In this document: one piece after another, positions 1-6,283 of the stretch
Position numbering within the stretch: position 1 is the stretch's first letter
Layout: each line of letters opens with the position of its first letter
Translations under genes and position numbers: made by a program
Assembly: GCA_903901905.1 (NCBI GenBank)
Contig: CAIUSQ010000108.1
Coordinates: 1-6,283 of the forward strand
Length of the DNA: 6,283 nucleotides
Reading direction: 5' to 3'
Source of the DNA: an uncultured Actinomycetes bacterium
GTDB lineage: Bacteria > Actinomycetota > Actinomycetes > Nanopelagicales > Nanopelagicaceae
The notes under the pieces: generated by a model
Seen by the model: the letters and a program-made list of their open reading frames with translations, nothing else
Database searches by the model: none
What the model was told of the DNA's origin: nothing

Positions 1-558
1 ATCATCAACGTTATACATAGCCATGGCTACTCCTGAAGACTCAAAGTTAAATACTTCATGAGTAGTTGGAGCAGATCCATCTTCTGGAACAAATGAAATC
101 GTTAGCTTTCCTGGGCCTGGTACTTTGAAATCGGTAGCACGGTATTGGTCTCCAAATGCATGACGGCCAATAACGATTGGCTTTGACCAGTGGGGCACTA
201 AACGTGGAACGTTACTAATAATGATTGGTTCACGGAAAATAACTCCACCAAGAATGTTTCGAATAGTTCCATTGGGTGATTTCCACATCTTTTTGAGACC
301 AAACTCTTCAACACGAGCCTCATCAGGAGTGATCGTTGCGCACTTGATTCCAACGCCATGCTTTTGAATTGCACGGGCAGAGTCAATCGTTACCTGATCA
401 TCGGTTGCATCTCTGTTTTCCATGCCTAGGTCGTAATACTCAAGATTTACATCCAAGTAAGGCAATATGAGTGAATCCTTAATGAACTGCCAGATGATTC
501 GTGTCATCTCGTCGCCATCTAATTCAACTACGGTGCCTGTAACTTTAATCTTGGACAT
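1..558 (-). CDS. icd: NADP-dependent isocitrate dehydrogenase, dimeric IDH1-like type (5' part, runs off window)
   Basis: This enzyme decarboxylates isocitrate to 2-oxoglutarate in the cytoplasm, making NADPH and CO2 in the TCA cycle. The open frame starts at ATG 558 and runs without a stop for 186 codons to base 1, so the C-terminal half (the family is about 400 residues) lies outside. The N-terminus contains GDEMTRIIW (residues 15-23), [33 protein letters not shown] and [15 protein letters not shown], which are hallmarks of the homodimeric eukaryote-like IDH family rather than the monomeric enzyme of Streptomyces or Corynebacterium. Ser94 and Arg132 fall at the same numbers as in human IDH1, and Tyr139 is kept, so substrate-binding residues look intact. 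A strong GAGGAG ribosome site lies 5 nt upstream of the ATG. The gene follows mdh after 26 nt and is probably co-transcribed with it. Identification is firm; the symbol could equally be idh. Confidence 0.95.
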   Translation of the reverse strand, partial: MSKIKVTGTVVELDGDEMTRIIWQFIKDSLILPYLDVNLEYYDLGMENRDATDDQVTIDSARAIQKHGVGIKCATITPDEARVEEFGLKKMWKSPNGTIRNILGGVIFREPIIISNVPRLVPHWSKPIVIGRHAFGDQYRATDFKVPGPGKLTISFVPEDGSAPTTHEVFNFESSGVAMAMYNVDD

Positions 559-563
559 ACTCA

Positions 564-569
564 CTCCTC
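564..569 (-). promoter_or_regulatory. Ribosome binding site of icd
   Basis: GAGGAG on the minus strand, 5 nt before the icd ATG, is a near-perfect Shine-Dalgarno match and the strongest in the window. The other genes here have weak sites or none. It fixes the icd start. Confidence 0.75.
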
Positions 570-584
570 ATAAATTAATTCGGT

Positions 585-1535
585 TTATAGCGTTTGAATA
601 TCGGCTTGCTTTGCGCGAACTGCTTCTGCTGCCTCCTTTAGGGCTGCAACTTCAGAATCTGTAAGTGAACCCTCAACAATTTTTACAACACCTGAGCGAC
701 CGATCTGTGCTTCAACTCCAAGATAAACACCAGAGATTCCATACTCGCCGTCAACCCATGCACACACTGGCATTACTGCGCCTGAATCTTCGATCACAGC
801 TTTTGCCATACGTGCAGCTGCTGCAGAAGGTGCGTAGTAAGCAGATCCAGTCTTTAGCAATGCCACAACTTCTGCTCCACCATTACGTGTGCGATCAACC
901 AGTTCTGCGATCTCACTTTCTGAAAGTAGATCTGCAAGTGGCTTGCCGTTAACTGTGCAACGGCTTGGCACTGGAACCATGGTGTCACCGTGTGAACCCA
1001 AAGTTAAAGTCTTAACGGCACCGACTTTGACTCCAAGCTTTTCTGCAACAAAATTTGTAAAGCGTGCGGTATCTAGCATTCCAGCTTGTCCCATTACGCG
1101 ATTCTTTGGAAACTTTGTTGCAATCTGAGCAAGAGCGGTCATTTCATCTAGAGGATTTGAAACGACAATTATGACTGCCTTCGGTGAATGCTTTGCAATG
1201 TTTTCTGCTACACCGCGCACAATCCCAGCATTTACTCCAATTAAATCCATACGACTCATGCCAGGTTTACGTGGAAGACCAGCAGTTATTACTACAACAT
1301 CTGAGTTTGCTGTTGCTTCATAACCAGCACCTTCAGGAGTAGTGGTTGCTCCAATTATTTTAGTTTCAAATCCTTCAATAGAGCGAGACTGATTCATATC
1401 TAAAGCCAAACCTTCTGACTTGCCTTCGAGAATATCCGTTAAAACAACGGTATCGAATATGTCGTACTCGGCTAAACGAAGAGCTGTTGTTGAACCATAA
1501 AATCCTGCACCAACTACTGTGACTTTCCCACCCAT
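585..1535 (-). CDS. mdh: Malate dehydrogenase, LDH-like NAD-dependent type
   Basis: Oxidises malate to oxaloacetate with NAD+ in the cytoplasm, the last TCA step. Residue numbers here are from an upstream ATG at 1550. The Rossmann loop GAGFYG (14-19) is followed by Asp39 at the end of the second strand, typical of NAD use. The substrate loop PRKPGMSR carries Arg94 and Arg100; arginine at the first place favours malate over lactate. SNPLDE (131-136), the Asp160/Arg163 pair in MLDTAR and catalytic His187 in GSHGDTM complete the active site. I prefer the ATG at 1535 (residue 6), which gives 316 residues: it puts the Rossmann motif at the usual distance from the start, and GGGG lies 5 nt upstream. 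The ATG at 1550 (321 residues) has no visible ribosome site but cannot be excluded. The gene sits 38 nt after the DUF3017 gene (23 nt with the longer start) and 26 nt before icd. Confidence 0.95.
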   Translation of the reverse strand: MGGKVTVVGAGFYGSTTALRLAEYDIFDTVVLTDILEGKSEGLALDMNQSRSIEGFETKIIGATTTPEGAGYEATANSDVVVITAGLPRKPGMSRMDLIGVNAGIVRGVAENIAKHSPKAVIIVVSNPLDEMTALAQIATKFPKNRVMGQAGMLDTARFTNFVAEKLGVKVGAVKTLTLGSHGDTMVPVPSRCTVNGKPLADLLSESEIAELVDRTRNGGAEVVALLKTGSAYYAPSAAAARMAKAVIEDSGAVMPVCAWVDGEYGISGVYLGVEAQIGRSGVVKIVEGSLTDSEVAALKEAAEAVRAKQADIQTL

Positions 1536-1573
1536 TGTGGCCCCGTTCATATGAATCTGCGAATAGGTGAACT

Positions 1574-1801
1574 CTACCGCCCGCGAGGAAGTGCAATTGC
1601 CAGCACAAATAGGGCTATTGCGATTGCAAGCGGAATATAAAACTCAAGAGATCGAAATTTTCGGGATTTAAGTGCGATGCCGGCTGTCCCAATGGCAATA
1701 AATAGTGATCCGCCTCGCACTATTCCAAAGGTTCCTAGTCCAACGCCAAAGATAACTGCGCCGTAACTAAATAGTGAAATAAGGCGCTCATTTAGCTGCA
1801 T
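1574..1801 (-). CDS. Short DUF3017-type membrane protein, function unknown
   Basis: A 75-residue hydrophobic protein with about three membrane-spanning stretches, near residues 9-28, 30-44 and 53-72, and a basic loop (KSRKFR, 45-50) before the last one. It ends in LPRGR. The last segment (basic loop, aromatic residues, then a long aliphatic helix ending in ALP) and the position directly between folD and mdh fit the actinobacterial DUF3017 family, whose function is unknown. It is shorter than the family members I recall: the loop between helices 2 and 3 seems reduced. Its ATG overlaps the 3' end of folD by 10 nt and has no clear ribosome site, so translation is probably coupled to folD. The family call rests on pattern and context, not a profile match; that it is a real membrane protein gene is more certain. 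Confidence 0.8.
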   Translation of the reverse strand: MQLNERLISLFSYGAVIFGVGLGTFGIVRGGSLFIAIGTAGIALKSRKFRSLEFYIPLAIAIALFVLAIALPRGR

Positions 1802-2631
1802 GCATCAACCACATTTTTCAAGAGCATTGCGCGAGTTATTGGTCCAATACCACCGGGCATTGGAGCATAGAAAGAAGATTTTGCTAATGCACTTGGATCT
1901 ATATCGCCAACTAATCCTGATTGTTGTCGTGAAATTCCAACATCAATCACAACTGCTCCATCTTTAATCATGTCAGCCTTTAGAAAATGCGCCTGACCAA
2001 TTGCAGCAATCACAATGTCTGCTGATTGAGTGTGCGCCTTCAAATTCTTAGTGCCTGTATGGGTAATTGTCACTGTTGCATTTTCTTTTTTACGAGTCAG
2101 TAAGAGTCCAAGTGGGCGACCAACAGTTATACCCCGGCCGATAACAGTAATGTTTGCACCTTGTGTTGAAATTGAATAATGGTTAAGAAGTTCAACAATT
2201 GCTCTTGGGGTACAAGGGATTGGCCCATCAAAACCTGCTACTAAGCGACCTAAATTAAGTGGGTGTAATCCATCAGCATCCTTTTTTGGATCGATAGCTT
2301 CCAATATTTTTTGCGTATTAATCGCTGGCGGTAATGGGAGTTGTACGATAAATCCGGTGCACTCTTTTGCATTATTCAAATCTAAGATCGCAGCAAGAAG
2401 ATCTTTTTCACTGGTGCTGGCCGGTAGATCGACTCGGATGGAGTTAATGCCAACATCCTGACAGTCGCGATGCTTTCCTGAAACATAAGAGAGCGAGCCG
2501 GGATCTTCGCCTACTAAAACTGTGGCTAGTCCAGGATTAACTCCGGCTGACTTTAATTTTAATACGCGCTTAGAAAGATCAGCTTTGATGGTGGCAGCTA
2601 ATGCTTTGCCGTCCAAAATCTGTGCGCTCAT
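1792..2631 (-). CDS. folD: Bifunctional methylenetetrahydrofolate dehydrogenase / methenyltetrahydrofolate cyclohydrolase
   Basis: FolD converts 5,10-methylene-THF through methenyl-THF to 10-formyl-THF, using NADP, and so feeds purine synthesis and initiator-tRNA formylation. The 279-residue product has the usual length. The catalytic pair Tyr49 and Lys53 lies in YVSGKHRDC, Gln97 in VQLPLP and Asp120 in KKDADGLHP. The NADP-binding GRGITVGRP spans 165-173 and the C-terminal PGGIGP spans 259-264. The frame stays open upstream to 2805, but the extra 58 codons overlap the DUF6350 gene and resemble no FolD N-terminus. MSAQILDGKA matches the family start, so ATG 2631 is chosen. No Shine-Dalgarno is visible; a TACGAT box ends 7 nt before the ATG, which would fit a leaderless transcript. 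The 3' end overlaps the DUF3017 gene. purN and purH, often just upstream in actinobacteria, are absent. Confidence 0.96.
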   Translation of the reverse strand: MSAQILDGKALAATIKADLSKRVLKLKSAGVNPGLATVLVGEDPGSLSYVSGKHRDCQDVGINSIRVDLPASTSEKDLLAAILDLNNAKECTGFIVQLPLPPAINTQKILEAIDPKKDADGLHPLNLGRLVAGFDGPIPCTPRAIVELLNHYSISTQGANITVIGRGITVGRPLGLLLTRKKENATVTITHTGTKNLKAHTQSADIVIAAIGQAHFLKADMIKDGAVVIDVGISRQQSGLVGDIDPSALAKSSFYAPMPGGIGPITRAMLLKNVVDACS

Positions 2632-2637
2632 GGCACT

Positions 2638-2643
2638 ATCGTA
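2638..2643 (-). promoter_or_regulatory. Possible -10 box of a leaderless folD promoter
   Basis: TACGAT on the minus strand fits the actinobacterial TAnnnT pattern, and its last base is 7 nt from the A of the folD ATG, so transcription could start at the start codon itself. No convincing -35 box lies at 16-18 nt; TCGACA is 21 nt away, which is too far. This is short-motif evidence only. Confidence 0.3.
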
Positions 2644-2704
2644 TCGACTCAAGCCTGTGAGAAATGTCGAACATCGGGTCAGTACATGGTTATCCCACAG
2701 ATTT

Positions 2705-3784
2705 TTATGTGCGCCTAAACATCCGAGGAACATATATTGCCAAAAGTGCACCGAACCCCATTTGAACTGTGATTGCAAGGGTGAACTTCCACGTAGAGGT
2801 ACCAACTGCCGACATTGCCTCTGTAATCAGTGCGCCACTTGCTGAGTAGCCAAGAAATGCAGAGAGCAAGGCTGCAACGATCAAACTCTGTGTTAACACT
2901 TTCTGGTTTAGATCAACTGTCCAGGTCACAAGCAAAACTCCTGCAAAGATAATTACAGCTATTCCAAGAAGTGAAATCAAGGATTCATCTCTAGGTAGGG
3001 CACCCAAAATTGGCATCGCTGGAATTTTATCTAGGTCAAAAGAAAGTGGGGACACCATCGTTTGTGATCCGACAGCAAAACCAACTCCAGAAAAATAGGC
3101 CAGAGTAGCTACGATCGCATTTGGAAGATAAAGAATATTCAATAAAAGCAGCAAGAATCCGCCAAAGATTCCGGGTTGGAGTACAACTGTTAAATTCTTT
3201 ACAAGCTCTAGGTTCAAGAATAGTGCAATACCAAGTGCGATGGCACTTACTCCAAGTAACAGAGCAATTACACGTGATCCGAATAGAAACCCTTGGCCCA
3301 AAGATGTGCGACGAGCAACTGTTGCACACGAGATTAGCGTAAATGGAAATACATAAATCAGTGCAAAATACCAAACGGGCATGACTTCATCTGTTTTTGA
3401 AAGAATGGAAGCTAATAAAGCAAAACCAGCATAAAGAACAGAGAAAATTACGCGAGCAGGAACTACCAATGAAGTGTCACCATCAAGGCGGTCAACTGTT
3501 CGGGAGATTCCATTTCTAATGGCAAGTACTGGAAAAATTAATGCACCGAGTGGTAAGTAAGAAAGATGTCCAGCCAAAGCCGATGTTCCTAAAGATAAAT
3601 CAAAGGGAATTTGATGTGCACCAATCCAAATCCAAATCGCTGCTCGAAGTGGATCACCCGTGTTTCCAGTTGCACTTCCAGCTGTTGACCATGCAATTAG
3701 TGCGATAAAAGAAGTTGGTAGCAATAGCCAGGCAATACTGCGCAAAACTTGGGGTAATGCTGCTCCAAGTACGCGCGCTAACAT
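2705..3784 (-). CDS. DUF6350-type multi-pass membrane protein, function unknown
   Basis: A 359-residue integral membrane protein with about nine hydrophobic segments, roughly 14-34, 74-89, 108-127, 136-155, 168-190, 205-230, 268-289, 300-322 and 331-351. The most family-like part is the stretch 217-264: LYLPNAIV, then a Gly-rich GVGFAVGSQTMVSP and a Pro-rich turn ending in ALP. I recognise this as the conserved core of the actinobacterial DUF6350 family. The segment WIWIGAH near 51-57 also looks typical. There is no obvious signal peptide beyond the first helix and no enzymatic motif. The ATG lies 2 nt after the sucD stop with no strong ribosome site, so translation is probably coupled to sucD. 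The same membrane gene sits beside sucCD in Streptomyces and Mycobacterium. No biochemical role is known to me; the conserved place argues for a maintained but unassigned function. Confidence 0.85.
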   Translation of the reverse strand: MLARVLGAALPQVLRSIAWLLLPTSFIALIAWSTAGSATGNTGDPLRAAIWIWIGAHQIPFDLSLGTSALAGHLSYLPLGALIFPVLAIRNGISRTVDRLDGDTSLVVPARVIFSVLYAGFALLASILSKTDEVMPVWYFALIYVFPFTLISCATVARRTSLGQGFLFGSRVIALLLGVSAIALGIALFLNLELVKNLTVVLQPGIFGGFLLLLLNILYLPNAIVATLAYFSGVGFAVGSQTMVSPLSFDLDKIPAMPILGALPRDESLISLLGIAVIIFAGVLLVTWTVDLNQKVLTQSLIVAALLSAFLGYSASGALITEAMSAVGTSTWKFTLAITVQMGFGALLAIYVPRMFRRT

Positions 3785-3786
3785 TG

Positions 3787-4668
3787 TTATCGACCCATTA
3801 TTGCCCGTAACAACCGGGCTGTTTCACTAGGTGTTTGACCAACTTTTACTCCTACTGCCTCGAGTGCATCTTTTTTACCTTGAGCAGTACCAGATGATCC
3901 AGAAACAATTGCACCAGCATGCCCCATAGTTTTTCCTTCAGGTGCTGTAAAGCCTGCAATATAACCAACCACTGGTTTTGTTACGTATTCAGAGATAAAT
4001 GCTGCTGCACGTTCTTCGGCATCTCCACCAATCTCACCAATCATTACTATCGCTTGCGTATTGGGATCGTCTTGAAATGCGCGCAAGCAATCAATATGTG
4101 TTGTTCCAATTACAGGATCGCCACCAATTCCAACTGCAGTGCTAAATCCGATATCTCGAAGTTCATACATCATTTGATAGGTCAGAGTTCCAGATTTGGA
4201 AACAAGCCCAATTGGCCCAGCGCCCGTTATATCTGCGGGAATAATTCCGACATTTGATTTCCCTGGACTTATCAACCCAGGACAGTTTGGCCCAATAATC
4301 TGGGTTGATCCTACGCTTTGTGCATATGAGTAGAAACTTGCTGAGTCATGCACTGGAATTCCTTCAGTTATCACTACAGCTAAAGGCATCTTTGCATTGA
4401 TTGCATCAATTACTGCCGCCTTTGCAAATTTTGGCGGAACAAAGATTACAGAGACATTTGCACCCGTTGTAGCCATAGCTTCAGCAACTGTATTAAAAAT
4501 TGGAAGTTGACGACCTTCAATCTCTACAACTTGGCCACCTTTTCCTGGTGTTACTCCACCAACAATATTGGTGCCTGAAATCAACATTCGTTTGGTGTGT
4601 TTTGTTCCTTCAGATCCTGTCATGCCTTGAACAATTACTTTGCTGGATTCATTAATAAAGATTGTCAT
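3787..4668 (-). CDS. sucD: Succinyl-CoA synthetase (ADP-forming type), alpha subunit
   Basis: The alpha subunit binds CoA and carries the histidine that is phosphorylated during interconversion of succinyl-CoA and succinate with nucleotide triphosphate formation. The 293-residue product is full length. The CoA-binding Rossmann part has [11 protein letters not shown] (15-25) and GGVTPGKGG (37-45). [19 protein letters not shown] (126-144), SKSGTLTYQ (157-165) and [14 protein letters not shown] (180-193) follow. Glu212 in GEIGGD and the phospho-histidine His250 in [10 protein letters not shown] are intact. The sucC stop and the sucD ATG abut directly (TAAATG on the minus strand), with a weak GGCGG 8 nt upstream, consistent with coupled translation of the two subunits. 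The CoA loop reads GVTPGKGG, as I recall for E. coli, whereas mycobacterial SucD has GVNARKAG. Identification is firm; nucleotide preference cannot be read from this subunit. Confidence 0.97.
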   Translation of the reverse strand: MTIFINESSKVIVQGMTGSEGTKHTKRMLISGTNIVGGVTPGKGGQVVEIEGRQLPIFNTVAEAMATTGANVSVIFVPPKFAKAAVIDAINAKMPLAVVITEGIPVHDSASFYSYAQSVGSTQIIGPNCPGLISPGKSNVGIIPADITGAGPIGLVSKSGTLTYQMMYELRDIGFSTAVGIGGDPVIGTTHIDCLRAFQDDPNTQAIVMIGEIGGDAEERAAAFISEYVTKPVVGYIAGFTAPEGKTMGHAGAIVSGSSGTAQGKKDALEAVGVKVGQTPSETARLLRAIMGR

Positions 4669-5832
4669 TTAATTTGCCGCCAATTCTGCAGCACGATTTG
4701 CTGCACCATCCATAGTGTCGGCCTGTTCTACAAGAGGGTGTGCTGCTGCCTTAAGAATTGCGCGTCCTTCTAATACGTTGTTGCCATCAAGGCGCACAAC
4801 AATCGGTTTAGTGGCTTTTGGACCAAGTAATTCAAGTGCTTGAACAATTCCATTTGCAACTGAATCACAGGCTGTAATTCCACCGAAGACATTTACAAAA
4901 ACGCTCTTTACATCTTTGTCGCCGAGAATGATTGATAGTCCATCGGCCATAATTTGCGCAGATGCGCCACCTCCGATGTCTAAGAAGTTAGCCGGACGCA
5001 CGCCGCCATGTTTCTCACCAGCATATGCAACAACATCCAAAGTACTCATAACTAAACCAGCACCATTGCCAATAATTCCTACTTCGCCTTCTAACTTGAC
5101 GTAGTTGAGGCCCTTTTCTTTTGCAGCGGCCTCAAGTGGATTCTCTCCTGCCTCATCGACCAAACTTTGATGATCTGGCTGGCGAAAATCTGCGTTCTCA
5201 TCCAAAGTTACTTTGCCATCTAGTGCAATGATCTTTCCATCTGAAGTTTTAACTAATGGATTTACTTCTACCAGAGTCGCATCTTCGCTTTGGAAAACTT
5301 CCCAAAGCTTAAGAAGTACATCTGATACTTGATCTGCAATATCTGCTGGAAACTTTGCTGCTGCAACTATCTCTTTTGCTTTTGCCAGAGAAATTCCATC
5401 AACTGCCGATACTGGAACCTTTGCTAATTTTTCAGGCGCAGTGTGTGCAACCTCTTCAATATCCATTCCACCTGAAACAGAGGCCATAACAAGAAATGTT
5501 CTATTTGATCGATCTAAAAGAATTGCCAAATAATATTCAGATTCAATAGGAGCCGCGGCTGCAATCATCACAGTCCGAACCGTGTGACCCTTTATATCCA
5601 TCCCAAGAATTGCACTGGCTTTTTCACGTGCATCTTTTGGATTCTCTGCCAGCTTTACTCCGCCAGCTTTACCGCGTCCCCCAACTTTTACTTGGGCTTT
5701 TACAACAACTTTTCCACCGATTGCAGTTGCGGCAGCTTCTGCTTCATCAGCAGTTGTTGCAATCGCTGCGGCTAGAACTGGCACGCCATGCTTTTCAAAA
5801 ATATCGCGCGCTTGGTATTCAAAAAGATCCAC
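4669..5832 (-). CDS. sucC: Succinyl-CoA synthetase, beta subunit
   Basis: The beta subunit supplies the ATP-grasp nucleotide site and the succinate site of succinyl-CoA synthetase. In the 387-residue product, [13 protein letters not shown] (47-59) is the nucleotide-binding loop, Glu189 and Asn191 in VEVNPLV and Asp205 in ALDGKV are the likely metal ligands, and [12 protein letters not shown] (255-266), NFLDIGGGA and NVFGGIT form the C-terminal ligase domain. I chose GTG 5832 as start: it gives [10 protein letters not shown], the canonical beginning read as [10 protein letters not shown], and GGAAG sits 5 nt upstream. A TTG four codons earlier (5844) also opens the frame but lacks a ribosome site, and the GGAAG site lies inside those four codons. 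The gene stands 50 nt after pcrA, a gap holding an 18-bp imperfect tandem repeat, and heads a tightly packed sucC-sucD-DUF6350 group. Confidence 0.96.
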   Translation of the reverse strand: MDLFEYQARDIFEKHGVPVLAAAIATTADEAEAAATAIGGKVVVKAQVKVGGRGKAGGVKLAENPKDAREKASAILGMDIKGHTVRTVMIAAAAPIESEYYLAILLDRSNRTFLVMASVSGGMDIEEVAHTAPEKLAKVPVSAVDGISLAKAKEIVAAAKFPADIADQVSDVLLKLWEVFQSEDATLVEVNPLVKTSDGKIIALDGKVTLDENADFRQPDHQSLVDEAGENPLEAAAKEKGLNYVKLEGEVGIIGNGAGLVMSTLDVVAYAGEKHGGVRPANFLDIGGGASAQIMADGLSIILGDKDVKSVFVNVFGGITACDSVANGIVQALELLGPKATKPIVVRLDGNNVLEGRAILKAAAHPLVEQADTMDGAANRAAELAAN

Positions 5833-5837
5833 TAAAT

Positions 5838-5842
5838 CTTCC
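5838..5842 (-). promoter_or_regulatory. Ribosome binding site deciding the sucC start
   Basis: GGAAG on the minus strand lies 5 nt before GTG 5832. It overlaps the alternative TTG at 5842-5844 and so supports the GTG. It also overlaps the end of the tandem repeat at 5841-5876, so a factor bound there could mask it. Confidence 0.55.
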
Positions 5843-5876
5843 AATCAGTTGTAAGGGGCCAATCAGTTGGTGCGGG
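5841..5876. repeat. 18-bp imperfect tandem repeat upstream of sucC
   Basis: Two adjacent 18-bp units, 5841-5858 and 5859-5876, share CCAATCAGTTG exactly (11 bp) and end in GGG; 14 of 18 positions agree. Each unit contains an imperfect dyad (CCAA, four bases, TTGG or TTGT). The next six bases, CTAATC, resemble the unit start at 5 of 6 positions but the match then fades. The pair fills most of the pcrA-sucC gap. It may be an operator for a regulator of the suc genes or a chance short duplication; function is unknown. Confidence 0.6.
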
Positions 5877-5882
5877 CTAATC

Positions 5883-6283
5883 CTAGAGCTTCTCTACGGG
5901 TGCATAACGCAGTAGTAAACGCTTCTCTCCGTATTGACCAAAATTAATTGTTGCTTCTGCTTTGTCACCTGCTCTTGCAACTGCGACAACTGTACCTAAT
6001 CCAAAGGTGTCATGTGACACACGCTCACCTACAGCCAACTCCATCGCCATGCTCTTCTTACCCGTTGCCCTTGGTGGAGGCGCAGTTGTCGTTCGAGATT
6101 TTTTTGTCATTGATGAGATAAGTGAATCCGATGATTGATTGCGCCATGTAATCACATCTTCTGGAATTTCTTCCAGAAAACGAGATGGAGGATTGTAATT
6201 TGGTGCTCCCCATGTTGATCGATATTCCGCTCTTGAAATATAAAGTCTTTCGCGCGCACGAGTTAACCCAACATATGCCAAAC
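5883..6283 (-). CDS. pcrA: ATP-dependent DNA helicase PcrA/UvrD, C-terminal fragment
   Basis: This is the 3' end of a superfamily-1 helicase that unwinds DNA in repair and clears RNA polymerase; the ATPase and most of the motor lie beyond the window. The last 132 residues are present, plus two bases of a preceding codon. The fragment opens with LAYVGLTRARERLY, which is helicase motif VI, followed by PSRFLEEIP (32-40), typical just after the motor. A polar linker (about 48-80, rich in Ser, Thr, Lys and Pro) leads to a C-terminal Tudor-like domain from about residue 83: VGERVSHDTFGLGTVV, then NFG and a closing LLLRYAPVEKL. This domain binds RNA polymerase in PcrA. Its first visible codon is TTG, an internal leucine rather than a start. 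The stop is TAG at 5883-5885. pcrA next to sucC is the actinobacterial order. Confidence 0.94.
   Translation of the reverse strand, partial: LAYVGLTRARERLYISRAEYRSTWGAPNYNPPSRFLEEIPEDVITWRNQSSDSLISSMTKKSRTTTAPPPRATGKKSMAMELAVGERVSHDTFGLGTVVAVARAGDKAEATINFGQYGEKRLLLRYAPVEKL

Noticed and set aside
584..589. TATAAA on the minus strand as a -10 box for icd.
   Set aside because: It is made by the last mdh codon and stop (CTA TAA), and no -35 box is at a suitable distance.
467..1128. Series of plus-strand frames opposite icd and mdh.
   Set aside because: They lie wholly or mainly within verified genes on the other strand and show no family features.
2680..2700. GGG...CCC inverted ends in the DUF6350-folD gap as a terminator.
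   Set aside because: Only the three outer pairs form, the rest does not pair, and there is no U-tract.
2632..2805. N-terminal extension of FolD by 58 codons (start at 2805).
   Set aside because: It overlaps the DUF6350 gene, has no FolD-like sequence, and MSAQILDGKA at 2631 is the family start.
3036..3374. Minus-strand 112-codon Cys-rich frame inside the DUF6350 gene.
   Set aside because: It is an out-of-frame reading of the membrane protein; the DUF6350 frame carries the conserved motifs.
3919..4257. Plus-strand 112-codon Cys-rich frame opposite sucD.
   Set aside because: Its Cys and Asn content comes from reading the complement of conserved SucD codons; there is no metal-binding spacing or ribosome site.
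5880..5885. TAGGAT on the minus strand at the pcrA stop as a -10 box for sucC.
   Set aside because: It fits TAnnnT but includes the pcrA TAG stop, and the -35 region 17 nt upstream is a poor match.
5610..5915. Plus-strand 101-codon frame rich in Leu and Gln opposite the sucC start.
   Set aside because: It is the antisense shadow of a well-conserved sucC and has no recognisable motif.
1..6283. Possible CRISPR, mobile element, toxin-antitoxin or biosynthetic system.
   Set aside because: Every frame of note is a housekeeping gene or its shadow; no array, terminal repeat, integrase or accessory gene is visible.

Overview
The window is an ordinary stretch of chromosome. All genes are on the minus strand, so transcription runs from position 6283 down to 1. 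In that direction the order is: 3' end of pcrA (UvrD-family helicase), sucC, sucD, a DUF6350-type membrane protein, folD, a short DUF3017-type membrane protein, mdh, and the 5' half of an NADP-dependent isocitrate dehydrogenase gene (icd) that runs off the window at position 1. Coding density is very high: no gap exceeds about 75 bp, and several genes touch or overlap (sucC/sucD 0 nt, sucD/DUF6350 2 nt, folD/DUF3017 overlap 10 nt). There is no stretch over 300 bases without a gene.

Organism: the linkage of pcrA, sucCD, DUF6350, folD, DUF3017 and mdh is a known actinobacterial arrangement, and DUF6350 and DUF3017 are actinobacterial families. The base composition is low for that phylum (roughly 40-45% GC by eye), spacing is minimal and the DUF3017 protein is short. 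Together these suggest a streamlined aquatic actinobacterium of the acI / Nanopelagicales type (Planktophila or Nanopelagicus relatives). This is inference from content and composition; no database search was possible.

Function: sucC and sucD encode the two subunits of succinyl-CoA synthetase, mdh an LDH-like malate dehydrogenase and icd a dimeric, eukaryote-like NADP isocitrate dehydrogenase, so the window holds three TCA-cycle steps. FolD interconverts the one-carbon folates used for purines and formyl-methionine. The two membrane proteins have no known function but keep their place in the cluster across actinobacteria. purN and purH, which in many actinobacteria lie between the DUF6350 gene and folD, are absent here; only 73 bp remain.

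No CRISPR array, tRNA, rRNA, mobile element, phage gene or defence system was found, and I do not see an undescribed system. The points most worth a second look are the missing purN-purH, an 18-bp imperfect tandem repeat just upstream of sucC, and a possible leaderless promoter at folD.
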